Assembly (NCBI GenBank): GCA_965653225.1
Contig: CBFGZI010000065.1
Span: 1 to 20,064 of the forward strand
Length of the DNA stretch: 20,064 nt
Direction: 5' to 3'
Origin: JALZDI01 sp965653225
GTDB taxonomy: Bacteria; Actinomycetota; Actinomycetes; Propionibacteriales; Nocardioidaceae
The notes under the pieces: generated by a model
The model's database searches: none
Seen by the model: the letters and a program-made list of their open reading frames with translations, nothing else
Told to the model about the DNA's origin: nothing
Shown here: positions 1 through 7,297 of the stretch, piece by piece
Numbering within the stretch: the stretch's first letter is position 1
Layout: every line of letters starts with the position of its first letter
Made by a program: the position numbers and the translations under genes

Positions 1-855
1 GCCACCGACCTCGGCAGAGAGCCTTGCAGTGCAGCGCGCAACGTAGGCACCGAGATCCTCGAGCCGCTGACCGACCCGCGCCTTCGGCGCGCTGACGTTC
101 AGGGCCGCGACCACCGTCCCCGTGGCGTCCCGGACCGGGGCTGACGCAGCGACGACACCGTGCTCGAGCTCGTTGTCGGAGGTGGCGTAGCCCTGCCGGC
201 GGATGCGGTCGAGCTCGGCGTGGAGGGAGTCGAGGTCACGCACAACCACGTTGTCGGGGCGCGGTTCGACCAGTACCGAGAAGGTGCCCGCCGACCGCGC
301 CTCATGGGGGTTCACCAATGCCTCGTCGTCGCCGTGCTCGGTGTACCAGGAGTCCACGGAAGCGGAGTCCCAGTCGCTGATCAGCACCCTGCCGGACGGT
401 GTCCGCCACGCCGCGGTGGTCGTCCCCGCCCAGCCCGCGGTGGCGACTTCGCGGGGGCTGAGCTCGCTGACCAGCGTGAGGACGTTGCCCCCACGAAGCA
501 CGCACAGATGGGTCGTCTCGCGCAGCGACTGAACCACCTGCCGCAGGAGGGGTCGTGCGCGCTGGACGAGGGCGGACTCGCCGGTCCTGGCGGCCAGCGC
601 GTACAGGCGCCAACCGAGCTGGTACGTGCGGCGGTCCGGGTCACGTTCGAGCACGCCGGCATCCACCAGGGTCGCCAGTGCGCGCGACACGGTCGCCTTG
701 TCCCTGCCGAGAAGCTCTGCGATCCGCAGCACCCGGAGACCGCCCTCACGCAGCACCTGCGGACTGGCCAGGACTTCCAGGATCTCGAGGTCGCGCGTCA
801 GCCCGGAGGTGTTCCGGCGCGCGGGTACCGGGGGAGGGGCAGCGGAGGTCGACAT
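1..855 (-). CDS. IclR-family transcriptional regulator (3' end cut by window edge)
   Basis: The minus-strand frame is open from ATG at 855 to base 1 (285 codons, no stop reached). The N-terminal third holds a winged helix-turn-helix typical of IclR proteins: a first helix around residues 20-30 (LTRDLEILEVLA), then the recognition part near residues 45-60 (IAELLGRDKATVSRALATL), followed by a wing (RTYQLGWRLYALA). The rest matches the IclR effector-binding (GAF-like) domain, including the typical late segment GVVAASAPVRDATGTVVAALNVSAP. IclR proteins are usually 250-290 residues, so only a few C-terminal residues are likely missing. It lies divergent to the SDR-oxidase-kinase operon, so it most likely controls that operon and itself in response to a small-molecule substrate (inference from position). 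No Shine-Dalgarno precedes the ATG; a -10-like element ends 6 nt upstream, which suggests a leaderless mRNA. Confidence 0.9.
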   Translation of the reverse strand, partial: MSTSAAPPPVPARRNTSGLTRDLEILEVLASPQVLREGGLRVLRIAELLGRDKATVSRALATLVDAGVLERDPDRRTYQLGWRLYALAARTGESALVQRARPLLRQVVQSLRETTHLCVLRGGNVLTLVSELSPREVATAGWAGTTTAAWRTPSGRVLISDWDSASVDSWYTEHGDDEALVNPHEARSAGTFSVLVEPRPDNVVVRDLDSLHAELDRIRRQGYATSDNELEHGVVAASAPVRDATGTVVAALNVSAPKARVGQRLEDLGAYVARCTARLSAEVGG

Positions 856-891
856 GGCGGGAGCCTAGAGGCGTTGCCATATGAACAACAG
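856..891 (-). promoter_or_regulatory. Candidate leaderless promoter of the IclR gene
   Basis: On the minus strand a -10-like hexamer TAGGCT (862-867) is followed by exactly six bases and then the ATG at 855, the geometry expected for a leaderless actinobacterial transcript starting at the A of the start codon. The bases just upstream of the ATG (CTCCCGCC) contain no ribosome binding site, which fits. A -35-like element is weak: TGTTGT at 885-890 (17-bp spacer) or CTGTTG at 886-891 (18-bp spacer). Both lie inside the inverted repeat at 885-898. Confidence 0.45.
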
Positions 892-898
892 TCGTTGT
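885..898. promoter_or_regulatory. Inverted repeat, candidate IclR operator
   Basis: A perfect inverted repeat ACAAC-AGTC-GTTGT lies in the short divergent region between the IclR gene and the SDR gene. It covers the place where the -35 element of the leaderless IclR promoter would sit and is about 64 bp upstream of the SDR start codon. Such a position would let one bound regulator act on both directions. The arms are only five bases long, so chance occurrence is possible. Assignment to the IclR protein is inference from position. Confidence 0.4.
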
Positions 899-961
899 GC
901 AGATTGCCCCGTCGCTGGCATGGTCGTCCACCGCGACGAAAGCGGTTGGCGGAGGCGAGAG

Positions 962-1738
962 ATGGAGATCACCGACTTCAGCCTCGACGCGTTCTCGCTG
1001 ACTGCCAGGCGTGCCCTGGTCACCGGGGGAAACACCGGCCTGGGCCGTGCCTTCACGGTGGCGCTCGCCCGGGCGGGCGCGGACGTCATCGTCGCGAGCA
1101 TCGTCGAGGACGACGGCACGACCGAGAAGCTCGTGACGGACTGCGGCCGGCGCTACGTCTTCGTACAGGCCGACATCACCCGGCCGGGCGTGCCCGCAGA
1201 GGTCGTGGCCAGCTGCACGGCCGAGCTCGGCGGGATCGACATCCTGGTCAACTCCGCCGGCACCTGCGTGCTCGCCGACGTCGCCGACTTCGACAGGTCA
1301 CAGTGGGACCCGATGGTCGCGCTGAACATGACCGCGGCGTTCGAGATGGCGCACCACGCGAGTGTGGAGATGAGCCGGCAGGGGCACGGCAAGGTCATCA
1401 ACATCGCCTCGCTCTTCGCGTTCCTGGGAGGCCGTCAGTCACCGGCGTACGCCGCCACCAAGGCCGGCATCGTCGGGTTCACCAAGGCCTACTGCGACGA
1501 GCTCGCCGAGCACAACGTCCAGGTCAACGCGATCGCCCCCGGCTACTTCGCCACCGCGCTCACCGCGGCGACCCGTGGCGACGCCGACGCCAGCCGCCGC
1601 ATCGTCGAGCACATCCCAGCGGGGCGATGGGGCGACCCCGCCGACCTCATGGGCGCCACGGTGTTCCTGGCGTCCTCCGCCTCCGACTACGTCAACGGCC
1701 ACGTGCTCGTCGTCGACGGCGGCTACCTGGTCCGCTAG
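962..1738 (+). CDS. SDR-family NAD(P)-dependent oxidoreductase (KduD-like)
   Basis: This is a classical short-chain dehydrogenase of 258 residues, the usual length. The cofactor motif TGGNTGLG is at residues 21-28, NSAG at 97-100, the structural Asn at 122, and the catalytic Ser150, Tyr163 and Lys167 (Y-AAT-K) are all present. The C-terminal part ends in the usual HVLVVDGGYLVR. It should oxidise a hydroxyl group of a small alcohol, sugar or sugar acid with NAD(P). The start at 962 is chosen because GGAGG (951-955) lies six bases upstream; the frame stays open back to an ATG at 881, but that start lies within the operator region, has no ribosome site and adds 27 non-family residues. The closest familiar subgroup is 2-deoxygluconate/2-keto-3-deoxygluconate 5-dehydrogenase, but the substrate cannot be read. 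It is the first gene of an operon with the oxidase and kinase downstream. Confidence 0.93.
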   Translation: MEITDFSLDAFSLTARRALVTGGNTGLGRAFTVALARAGADVIVASIVEDDGTTEKLVTDCGRRYVFVQADITRPGVPAEVVASCTAELGGIDILVNSAGTCVLADVADFDRSQWDPMVALNMTAAFEMAHHASVEMSRQGHGKVINIASLFAFLGGRQSPAYAATKAGIVGFTKAYCDELAEHNVQVNAIAPGYFATALTAATRGDADASRRIVEHIPAGRWGDPADLMGATVFLASSASDYVNGHVLVVDGGYLVR

Positions 1739-1757
1739 CCGCGCTCGCCGGCTGCCC

Positions 1758-1777
1758 CGACATCAGACGACATCAGA
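1758..1777 (+). repeat. Tandem 10-bp direct repeat before the oxidase gene
   Basis: The 10-mer CGACATCAGA occurs twice back to back (1758-1767 and 1768-1777) in the 51-bp gap between the SDR stop and the oxidase start. The second copy runs into the ribosome site GAAAGG (1776-1781) of the oxidase gene. It may be a simple local duplication; no function is evident. Confidence 0.8.
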
Positions 1778-1789
1778 AAGGTCCTCCCG

Positions 1790-3289
1790 ATGGTCAGCTC
1801 CCGCTCCTCGCTGAGCCGCGAGGACGTCGTCCGTGCCGTGACCGGCCTCCTCAGGCCCGAGCAGGTGGACACCGACGAGACGCGTCTGCGCGAGAGCAGC
1901 GTGGACCGGTTCCGGAAGTACACGGCGGCGCACGGAGTCTTCGACGGTCCCTTCCCGGCCGCGATCGTGTACCCGACGGAGACCGAGCAGGTCGCCGAGC
2001 TGCTCGCATTCGCCCAGCGCGAGCAGGTGGCCATCGTGCCCCGCACCGGCGGTACCAGCACCGAGGGTGGCCTGGAGACAGTGGTCGAGGACGCGCTGGT
2101 CGTCGACGGGTCACGCATGGACCGGATCCTCGACCTCGACGTCGAGAACATGATGGTGACGGTCCAGTGCGGCGTCCCCCTGCAGGTCCTGGAGGACACC
2201 GTGCGCGAGCGTGGCCTGACGACCGGGCACTCGCCGCAGTCCAAGCCGATCGCCCAGATGGGCGGGCTCGTGGCCACGCGCTCCATCGGGCAGTTCTCCA
2301 CGATGTACGGCGCCGTCGAGGACATGGTCGTGGGCATGGAGGCGGTGCTCCCCGGTGGCCATGTCACCCGGATCAAGAACGTGCCCCGCCGAGCCGCGGG
2401 TCCCGACATCCGGCACGTGCTCATCGGCAACGAGGGCACCCTGGCCTACATCACCGAGGTCACCGTGAAGCTCTTCCGCTGGTACCCCGGCACCACGCGG
2501 TACTTCGGCTTCCTCGTGCCGGACTTCGCCGTGGGCGTCGGCATGCTGCGAGAGGTCGTGACCGCGGGCTACCGCCCCGCGGTGGCGCGCCTGTACTCCC
2601 CGGAGGACGCCCGCCAGCACTTTCCCGACCACCCGATGGACCAGAACCTCGTCGTGCTGTCCGCGGAGGGCCCCGCACCCCTGGTCGAGGCCACGGCAAC
2701 CGCGGTCGAGGCGGTCGCAGCGCGGGTCGACCACAAGCGTGTCCCCGCCGAGGAGATCCGGGCCTGGTTCGAAGGGCTGAACTGGGGGACCGACAAGATC
2801 GAGGCCGAGAAGCAGGCGATGCGCGCGGACAGCCACCTTGGTTACACGACCGAGGTCTCCATCGACTGGTCGCGGACCGCCGAGCTGTACCGCGCCGTCA
2901 CCAGCCGGGTCCAGACGGCCTTCCCCCGCGCAGGTGACTTGACCCTCTTCGGTGCCCACTCGTCGCACTCGTACCAGACGGGCACCAACCTGTACTTCGT
3001 CTACGACTACGACATCAACTGCGAGCCACGTGAGGAGATCGACCTCTACCACGTACCGCTGAACGCGATCATCGTCGAAGAGGCGCTGCGTGTGGGCGGC
3101 TCGATCGTGCACCACCACGGCGTCGGCAAGTACCGGACTCCGTGGATCCAGGACGAGCACGGAACCGCGTACCACCTCCTGTCCGGCCTGAAGCGGGCCT
3201 TCGACCCGCACAACATCATGAACCCGGGCTCGGTCTTCCCGATCGACGCGGACGGACAGCCGTTGCTCTCCGAGACGGCCCTGCCATGA
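1790..3289 (+). CDS. FAD-binding oxidase, alkyl-DHAP synthase/GlcD-like (VAO family)
   Basis: A 499-residue flavoprotein of the vanillyl-alcohol-oxidase superfamily. The N-terminal PCMH-type FAD-binding domain (about residues 55-235) carries the pyrophosphate-binding stretch PRTGGTSTEGG (84-94), MGGLVATRSIGQFSTMYGAV, and GNEGTLAYITEVTVKL. The C-terminal substrate domain ends with the triple-histidine motif HHHGVGK (441-447), which is characteristic of alkyldihydroxyacetonephosphate synthases and their bacterial relatives. ATG at 1790 follows GAAAGG with an eight-base spacer. Related bacterial proteins oxidise 2-hydroxy acids or polyols; a true ether-lipid role is unlikely here because the gene sits between an SDR dehydrogenase and a sugar kinase under a divergent IclR regulator. 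The substrate is therefore inferred only as a hydroxyl compound, possibly phosphorylated because AGPS-type enzymes bind a phosphate. Its stop overlaps the kinase start (ATGA), implying translational coupling. Confidence 0.88.
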   Translation: MVSSRSSLSREDVVRAVTGLLRPEQVDTDETRLRESSVDRFRKYTAAHGVFDGPFPAAIVYPTETEQVAELLAFAQREQVAIVPRTGGTSTEGGLETVVEDALVVDGSRMDRILDLDVENMMVTVQCGVPLQVLEDTVRERGLTTGHSPQSKPIAQMGGLVATRSIGQFSTMYGAVEDMVVGMEAVLPGGHVTRIKNVPRRAAGPDIRHVLIGNEGTLAYITEVTVKLFRWYPGTTRYFGFLVPDFAVGVGMLREVVTAGYRPAVARLYSPEDARQHFPDHPMDQNLVVLSAEGPAPLVEATATAVEAVAARVDHKRVPAEEIRAWFEGLNWGTDKIEAEKQAMRADSHLGYTTEVSIDWSRTAELYRAVTSRVQTAFPRAGDLTLFGAHSSHSYQTGTNLYFVYDYDINCEPREEIDLYHVPLNAIIVEEALRVGGSIVHHHGVGKYRTPWIQDEHGTAYHLLSGLKRAFDPHNIMNPGSVFPIDADGQPLLSETALP

Positions 3290-4707
3290 CGACGTACTTC
3301 GTGGCGATCGACAGCGGCTCCCAGAGCACCAAGGTCTCGGTCATCGACGAGGACGGCGAGGTGCTCAGCGCGGCCCGGGAAGCCCTGCGTTCCTACGACC
3401 TGGGGCCCGGTGGTCGCGCCGTGCACCCGGACGACGACCTCTGGGACACGTTGGCGCAAGCGTCCCGTGAGGCGCTGGCGTCGTTCGCCGGCGACCCGCG
3501 CGACATCGTGGCCGTGGGTCTGTGCGGCATCAGGTTCTGCCGGGCGTTGATGGACGCCGACGGGCAGCTGACCGAGCCGGTGCTGAGCTGGATGGACGCC
3601 CGGGTCTCCCAGCCGCTGACCCGCTGCGCCCCCGACGTGGCGACCGTGGCCAGTGCAGGGGGATACCTGACCGTGCGGCTGACCGGCAACCGGCGAGACA
3701 GCGCCGCGAGCTACCAGGGGATGTGGCCCATCGACCCCGTCGCGCGGCAGTGGTCCGCCGATCCGGCGGAGGTCACCCGGACCGGCATGCCCCTGGCCCT
3801 CCTTCCCGAGCTGGTCGACCCCGGGGGCCTTCTCGGACACGTCACCGGCGAGGCGGCCCGGCAGACGGGGCTTCCGCAAGGTCTGCCGGTCTACGCCACC
3901 GGGAACGACAAGGCGGTCGAGGCGCTCGGTTGCGGCCTCGTCGAGCCAGGCACCGTGCTGCTGTCACTGGGTACCTACATCGCGTCGATGACGGTAGGCG
4001 ACGACCTGTCGAGCGACGACGACCGCTACTGGGTCAACGCCGCAGCCGTACCCGGAAGCTGTCTGTACGAGAGCGGAGGCATCCGCCGCGGCATGTGGAC
4101 CGTGTCGTGGCTGAGCCGGCTCGTGAGCGCCGCCGCCGCCGGGCGGGTCGAGCCGCAGGCCCGGCTGGAGTGGCTCGACGAAGGGGCCCGCTCGGTACCG
4201 CCGGGGTCCAACGGCCTGATGACGATCCCCGACTGGCTCCCTCCCGGGCACGCGCCGCACCGGCGCGGCGCGATCCTCGGGCTCGACGCCTCGCACGGTG
4301 CGCACCACCTCTACCGCTCGGTGCTCGAAGGCATCGCCCTGACGATGCGCGAGCACACCGAGGCCATGGAGGACGCACTCGGCCGCCCGCAGGGACGGCT
4401 GCTGGTCTCCGGCGGCGGATCCCGTTCCGACCTGATGACCCAGATCGTGGCCGACGTCTTCGGCCGGAAGGTGGAGCGGGCCCGGGTCGCCGACGCCGCC
4501 GGGCTGGGAGCCGCGATCTGTGCCGCGGTCGGCCACGGCACACACGCCGACTTCCGGGCCGCCGTCAAGGCGATGACCCGGCCGGGTGAGGTGGTCGAAC
4601 CTGACTCGGCGGCGCAGCGTCATTACGACCAGATGATGGAGGTCTACGCGGACCTGGCCGAGTTCACCGACCCGATGTTCCGGCGGATGGCCGCTCACGG
4701 CAGCTGA
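3286..4707 (+). CDS. FGGY-family carbohydrate kinase
   Basis: A 473-residue kinase of the FGGY family (xylulose, glycerol, ribulose and erythritol kinases). The N-terminal phosphate-binding loop DSGSQSTK is at residues 9-16. The probable catalytic base is Asp208 in GNDKAVEALGCG. The C-terminal ATP-binding half has LLVSGGGSRSDLMTQIVAD (GGG at 376-378) and GLGAAICAAVG. It should phosphorylate a sugar, polyol or sugar acid in the cytoplasm, trapping it for catabolism. The start is the ATG at 3286, which overlaps the preceding oxidase stop as ATGA; the frame is open further upstream but that part lies wholly inside the oxidase gene. It is the last gene of the operon. The substrate cannot be told from the sequence; the odd partner, an AGPS-like oxidase, argues against a plain xylulose or glycerol kinase. 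Confidence 0.92.
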   Translation: MTTYFVAIDSGSQSTKVSVIDEDGEVLSAAREALRSYDLGPGGRAVHPDDDLWDTLAQASREALASFAGDPRDIVAVGLCGIRFCRALMDADGQLTEPVLSWMDARVSQPLTRCAPDVATVASAGGYLTVRLTGNRRDSAASYQGMWPIDPVARQWSADPAEVTRTGMPLALLPELVDPGGLLGHVTGEAARQTGLPQGLPVYATGNDKAVEALGCGLVEPGTVLLSLGTYIASMTVGDDLSSDDDRYWVNAAAVPGSCLYESGGIRRGMWTVSWLSRLVSAAAAGRVEPQARLEWLDEGARSVPPGSNGLMTIPDWLPPGHAPHRRGAILGLDASHGAHHLYRSVLEGIALTMREHTEAMEDALGRPQGRLLVSGGGSRSDLMTQIVADVFGRKVERARVADAAGLGAAICAAVGHGTHADFRAAVKAMTRPGEVVEPDSAAQRHYDQMMEVYADLAEFTDPMFRRMAAHGS

Positions 4708-4898
4708 CCGACCGCTGTCGCCCGGCGGAGCCCGGATCCTTGCTGGCCTGGGAACGCGGGGCTAGCGTCAAAAGAGCCGTGGGACCCGGAGTGCTTTGCA
4801 CAGTCTGGGGGGACGGACGTGAGGGTCGGGGTTCCTGATCACGCCGGTCCCAGGAGCTGGTCTGACCACTCCGAGCCGCCAGAAGGGACTTCATCGCC
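4708..4898 (+). promoter_or_regulatory. Intergenic region with candidate aminotransferase promoter
   Basis: This 191-bp gap separates the kinase from the aminotransferase. It holds a plausible sigma70-type promoter: TTGCTG (4740-4745), a 17-bp spacer and TAGCGT (4763-4768), which would give a leader of about 125 nt. The ribosome site of the aminotransferase is AAGGGA (4883-4888). I see no clear terminator hairpin for the kinase operon, only a CCCGG direct repeat around 4720-4735, and no small gene. Confidence 0.35.
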
Positions 4899-6293
4899 AT
4901 GACCGCAACCCCGCAGTACGTCATCGAGGCCGGCCAGGACGCCCTGGCCGGTCGCGCCGCAGAGCACCTGTGGATGCATTTCACCCGAATGTCGACCTAC
5001 ATGCAGGGCCATGTGCCCGTGATCGTGCGTGGGGAGGGCGCCTACGTGTGGGACGACGAGGGAAAGCGGTACCTCGACGGTCTCTCCGGGTTGTTCACCG
5101 TGCAGGTCGGGCACGGGCGCCGCGAGCTGGCCCAAGCGGCGGCCCGGCAGGCCGAACAGCTGGCGTACTTCCCGGTCTGGTCCTACGCGCACCCGGCCGC
5201 GATCGAGCTGGCCGACCGGCTGGTCGACGCCGCGCCCGGGAACATCAACCGGGTGTTCTTCACCACTGGCGGAGGAGAGGCGGTCGAGAGCGCCTGGAAG
5301 CTGGCCAAGCAGTACTTCAAGGAGACCGGCCGTCCACTGAAGCACAAGGTGATCTCCCGTGCCGTCGCCTACCACGGCACGCCGCAGGGCGCGCTCGCGC
5401 TGACCGCGATCCCGGAGGCCAAGCAGATGTTCGAGCCGCTCGTGCCGGGCGCGTTCAAGGTGCCGAACACCAACTTCTACCGGGCTCCCGAGCACGGTGA
5501 CGACCTGGTTGCGTTCGGCCGCTGGGCGGCCGACCAGATCGCCGCGGCGATCGAGATGGAGGGCCCGGACACGGTCGCCGCCGTGTTCCTGGAGCCGGTG
5601 CAGAACTCCGGCGGCTGCTTCACGCCCCCACCGGGGTACTTCGAGCGGGTGCGCGAGATCTGCGACGAGTACGACGTGCTGCTCGTCAGCGACGAGGTGA
5701 TCTGCGCCTTCGGGCGGCTCGGCTACATGTTCGGCGCCGAGCGGTACGGCTACGAGCCCGACATCATCACCTGCGCGAAGGGACTCACGTCCGGCTACGC
5801 CCCACTCGGGGCGATGCTCGTCACCGACCGGGTGTACGAGCCGTTCCGCTACGGCGAGACGACCTTCATGCACGGCTACACGTTCGGCGGCCATCCGGTC
5901 TCGGCCGCGGTCGCCCTGGCGAACCTCGACCTGATCGAGAAGGACGGGCTGCTGGAGCGCGTCAGGACCAACGAGGGGGCCTTCCGCGCCACCCTGGAAG
6001 GCCTGCTGGATCTGCCCATCGTCGGTGACGTCCGCGGCGCCGGCTACTTCTACGGCATCGAGCTGGTCAAGGACAAGGCCACCAAGCAGACCTTCGACGA
6101 CGAGGAGTCCGAGCGGCTGCTGCGCGGCTTCATGTCCAAGGCTCTGTTCGACGCCGGCCTGTACTGCCGCGCCGACGACCGCGGCGACCCGGTCGTACAG
6201 CTCTCCCCGCCACTGATCTGCGACCAGCAGCACTTCGACGAGATCGAGTACATCCTGCGGTCCGTCCTCACCGAGGCCTGGGCAAGGCTGTGA
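4899..6293 (+). CDS. Class III PLP-dependent aminotransferase (omega-amino acid:pyruvate type)
   Basis: A 464-residue subgroup-III aminotransferase of normal length. Visible landmarks are FTTGGGEAVESAWKLAKQYF (cofactor phosphate binding), YHGTPQGALA, EPVQNSGGC, the PLP-ring-binding Asp265 in SDEVICAFGR, and the Schiff-base lysine Lys294 in CAKGLTSGYAPLGA. HGYTFGGHPVSAAVALANL follows as in taurine-, beta-alanine- and putrescine-pyruvate transaminases. It should move an amino group from an omega-amino acid or amine to pyruvate or another 2-oxo acid; the donor cannot be specified. ATG at 4899 follows AAGGGA with a ten-base spacer. It appears monocistronic: it has its own candidate promoter and is followed by a hairpin. 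It is not a C-S or C-Se lyase of the EgtE type, which belongs to fold-type I class V proteins, so I do not link it to the sen operon. Confidence 0.93.
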   Translation: MTATPQYVIEAGQDALAGRAAEHLWMHFTRMSTYMQGHVPVIVRGEGAYVWDDEGKRYLDGLSGLFTVQVGHGRRELAQAAARQAEQLAYFPVWSYAHPAAIELADRLVDAAPGNINRVFFTTGGGEAVESAWKLAKQYFKETGRPLKHKVISRAVAYHGTPQGALALTAIPEAKQMFEPLVPGAFKVPNTNFYRAPEHGDDLVAFGRWAADQIAAAIEMEGPDTVAAVFLEPVQNSGGCFTPPPGYFERVREICDEYDVLLVSDEVICAFGRLGYMFGAERYGYEPDIITCAKGLTSGYAPLGAMLVTDRVYEPFRYGETTFMHGYTFGGHPVSAAVALANLDLIEKDGLLERVRTNEGAFRATLEGLLDLPIVGDVRGAGYFYGIELVKDKATKQTFDDEESERLLRGFMSKALFDAGLYCRADDRGDPVVQLSPPLICDQQHFDEIEYILRSVLTEAWARL

Positions 6294-6336
6294 CCAACGT
6301 GTCGCCACCGACCGGAGGACCATCAGGTCCGTAGGA

Positions 6337-6360
6337 GCAGGGTTCAGATCCTGCCCCGCC
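6337..6360 (+). other. tRNA T-arm-like fragment
   Basis: Between two convergent genes the sequence GCAGG-GTTCAGAT-CCTGC followed by CCCGCC resembles the T-arm and 3' acceptor strand of a tRNA. It has an extra G in the loop (8 nt instead of 7) and G instead of the invariant A58. No matching 5' acceptor strand, D-arm or seven-base anticodon loop lies upstream; there is only a GGACC-ATCA-GGTCC hairpin (6317-6330). It is at most a degenerate tRNA 3' end, such as the trace of an integration site, and may be chance. Confidence 0.2.
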
Positions 6361-6361
6361 C

Positions 6362-6386
6362 CGAGAAGCCGCGGACGAGAAGCCGC
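6362..6386 (+). repeat. Direct repeat next to terminator
   Basis: The 11-mer CGAGAAGCCGC occurs at 6362-6372 and again at 6376-6386, a 14-bp period, immediately before the long hairpin. No function is evident. Confidence 0.75.
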
Positions 6387-6390
6387 AGAG

Positions 6391-6421
6391 GGGTGCCCCT
6401 CCTGTTTCAGGAGGGGCACTC
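6391..6421. terminator. Bidirectional terminator hairpin
   Basis: GTGCCCCTCCTG (6393-6404), loop TTT, and CAGGAGGGGCAC (6408-6419) form a perfect 12-bp stem, extended by one G-U and one G-C pair to 14 bp. It lies between the convergent aminotransferase (stop at 6293) and the minus-strand DinB-type gene (stop at 6435), so it can serve both. There is no clear U-tract on either side, which is common in actinobacterial terminators. Confidence 0.75.
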
Positions 6422-6434
6422 GTCTCTGACCGGG

Positions 6435-7253
6435 TCAGATGCGGAAGCAGAGGTTCAGGAAGCGCTCCGCGAGCCGGGTGTCGCCGCGTACGGTGCCGCC
6501 GTTGATCCGCCCGTACGCCGTCAGGATGCAGGTTGCCGGGTCGAACTCCAGGACCGCCGGAAGTCCTTCGAGGTCGGCCGGTTCGAAGGCCACCCCGTCA
6601 GGCGAGACGTCGAGGCGGGTGTCGCCGGCGTTGTGGCCGGTGGCGATCCGGACGCCGATGGAGTACGGCTCGTCGTCGGGCTGGCACTGGGCTGTGGCCT
6701 GCCAGAGCACGAAGTTGAGCGGCACCAGCAGGTCGGCCGCGTCCGCGGACATCGTGTGGGACCGGCCCGTTCCCTCGCGGATGTCCCAGCTGTGGACGGC
6801 GTAGTCGACCAGCTGGAAGACGGGGTAGAAGAACGCCGGAAGTGGGCCCATGAACTTGTGCGGGACCTGGAGGTTGCCCCACTCGTCGTCACTGAGCTCG
6901 TCGAGGATGCCCAACATCTTGTCGAGGTCGCTGCGCAACCGCCCGAGCAGCTCGTCCTGTGGTGTTCCCCGGAAGGCCTGCGCTGCGTCGTCGACGAGCT
7001 TGGCCATGCCGGTCAGCCCGAGGGCATCCGACGCCTCCCCGCGCCCGCGCGCCGCGTCGAAGCCGCCGAAGTACTCCTCCGTGGTGTCGACGAGGTGGCC
7101 GATCACGTCGCGCACCTGCCAGTGCCCCGCTCCGGTGGGTGCCTCCCAGGCGTCCGGGGCCTCGGCCAGGGCGAGCATCTGCTCGGCCTCCCGGCGAACG
7201 ACGCGCAGCAGGTTGTCCCTGCTCTGCGGGTCCATGAAGTTCCACTCGTTCAT
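6435..7253 (-). CDS. DinB/maleylpyruvate-isomerase-like protein (MDMPI_N family)
   Basis: A 272-residue protein with an N-terminal four-helix DinB-like bundle of the mycothiol-dependent maleylpyruvate isomerase type and a C-terminal SCP2-like domain (about 170-272). The metal site appears conserved: His53 in VRDVIGHLVDTT, and Asp150 and His154 in LVDYAVHSWDI. This corresponds to the His/Glu/His set of the characterised Corynebacterium isomerase, with Asp in place of Glu. Family members bind zinc and use mycothiol, or are of unknown function. ATG at 7251-7253 follows GAGGAG (7258-7263 on the minus strand); a second Met six residues on is an alternative. It lies 44 bp downstream of the VOC gene on the same strand and is probably cotranscribed with it. 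A specific isomerase role is not demonstrated: no gentisate or maleylpyruvate genes are visible nearby. Confidence 0.82.
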   Translation of the reverse strand: MNEWNFMDPQSRDNLLRVVRREAEQMLALAEAPDAWEAPTGAGHWQVRDVIGHLVDTTEEYFGGFDAARGRGEASDALGLTGMAKLVDDAAQAFRGTPQDELLGRLRSDLDKMLGILDELSDDEWGNLQVPHKFMGPLPAFFYPVFQLVDYAVHSWDIREGTGRSHTMSADAADLLVPLNFVLWQATAQCQPDDEPYSIGVRIATGHNAGDTRLDVSPDGVAFEPADLEGLPAVLEFDPATCILTAYGRINGGTVRGDTRLAERFLNLCFRI

Positions 7254-7297
7254 GGGGCTCCTCTCGCTCGCGGCGATCGGTGGGCGTGCCGACTCGC

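Noticed and set aside
881..961. Upstream ATG start for the SDR gene
   Set aside because: It has no ribosome site and lies in the regulatory region; GGAGG six bases before 962 and the normal SDR length favour the later start.
160..2937. 925-codon open frame on the plus strand across the IclR, SDR and oxidase genes
   Set aside because: It runs antisense or out of phase to three well-supported family proteins. The translation is arginine-, glycine- and proline-rich low-complexity text typical of shadow frames in high-GC DNA.
6294..6360. A complete tRNA gene, including tRNA-Sec
   Set aside because: Only a T-arm-like piece with an 8-nt loop is present; there is no 5' acceptor strand, D-arm or anticodon loop.
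4839..6419. 526-codon antisense frame opposite the aminotransferase
   Set aside because: The plus strand encodes an intact class III aminotransferase with all catalytic residues; the antisense product shows no domain.
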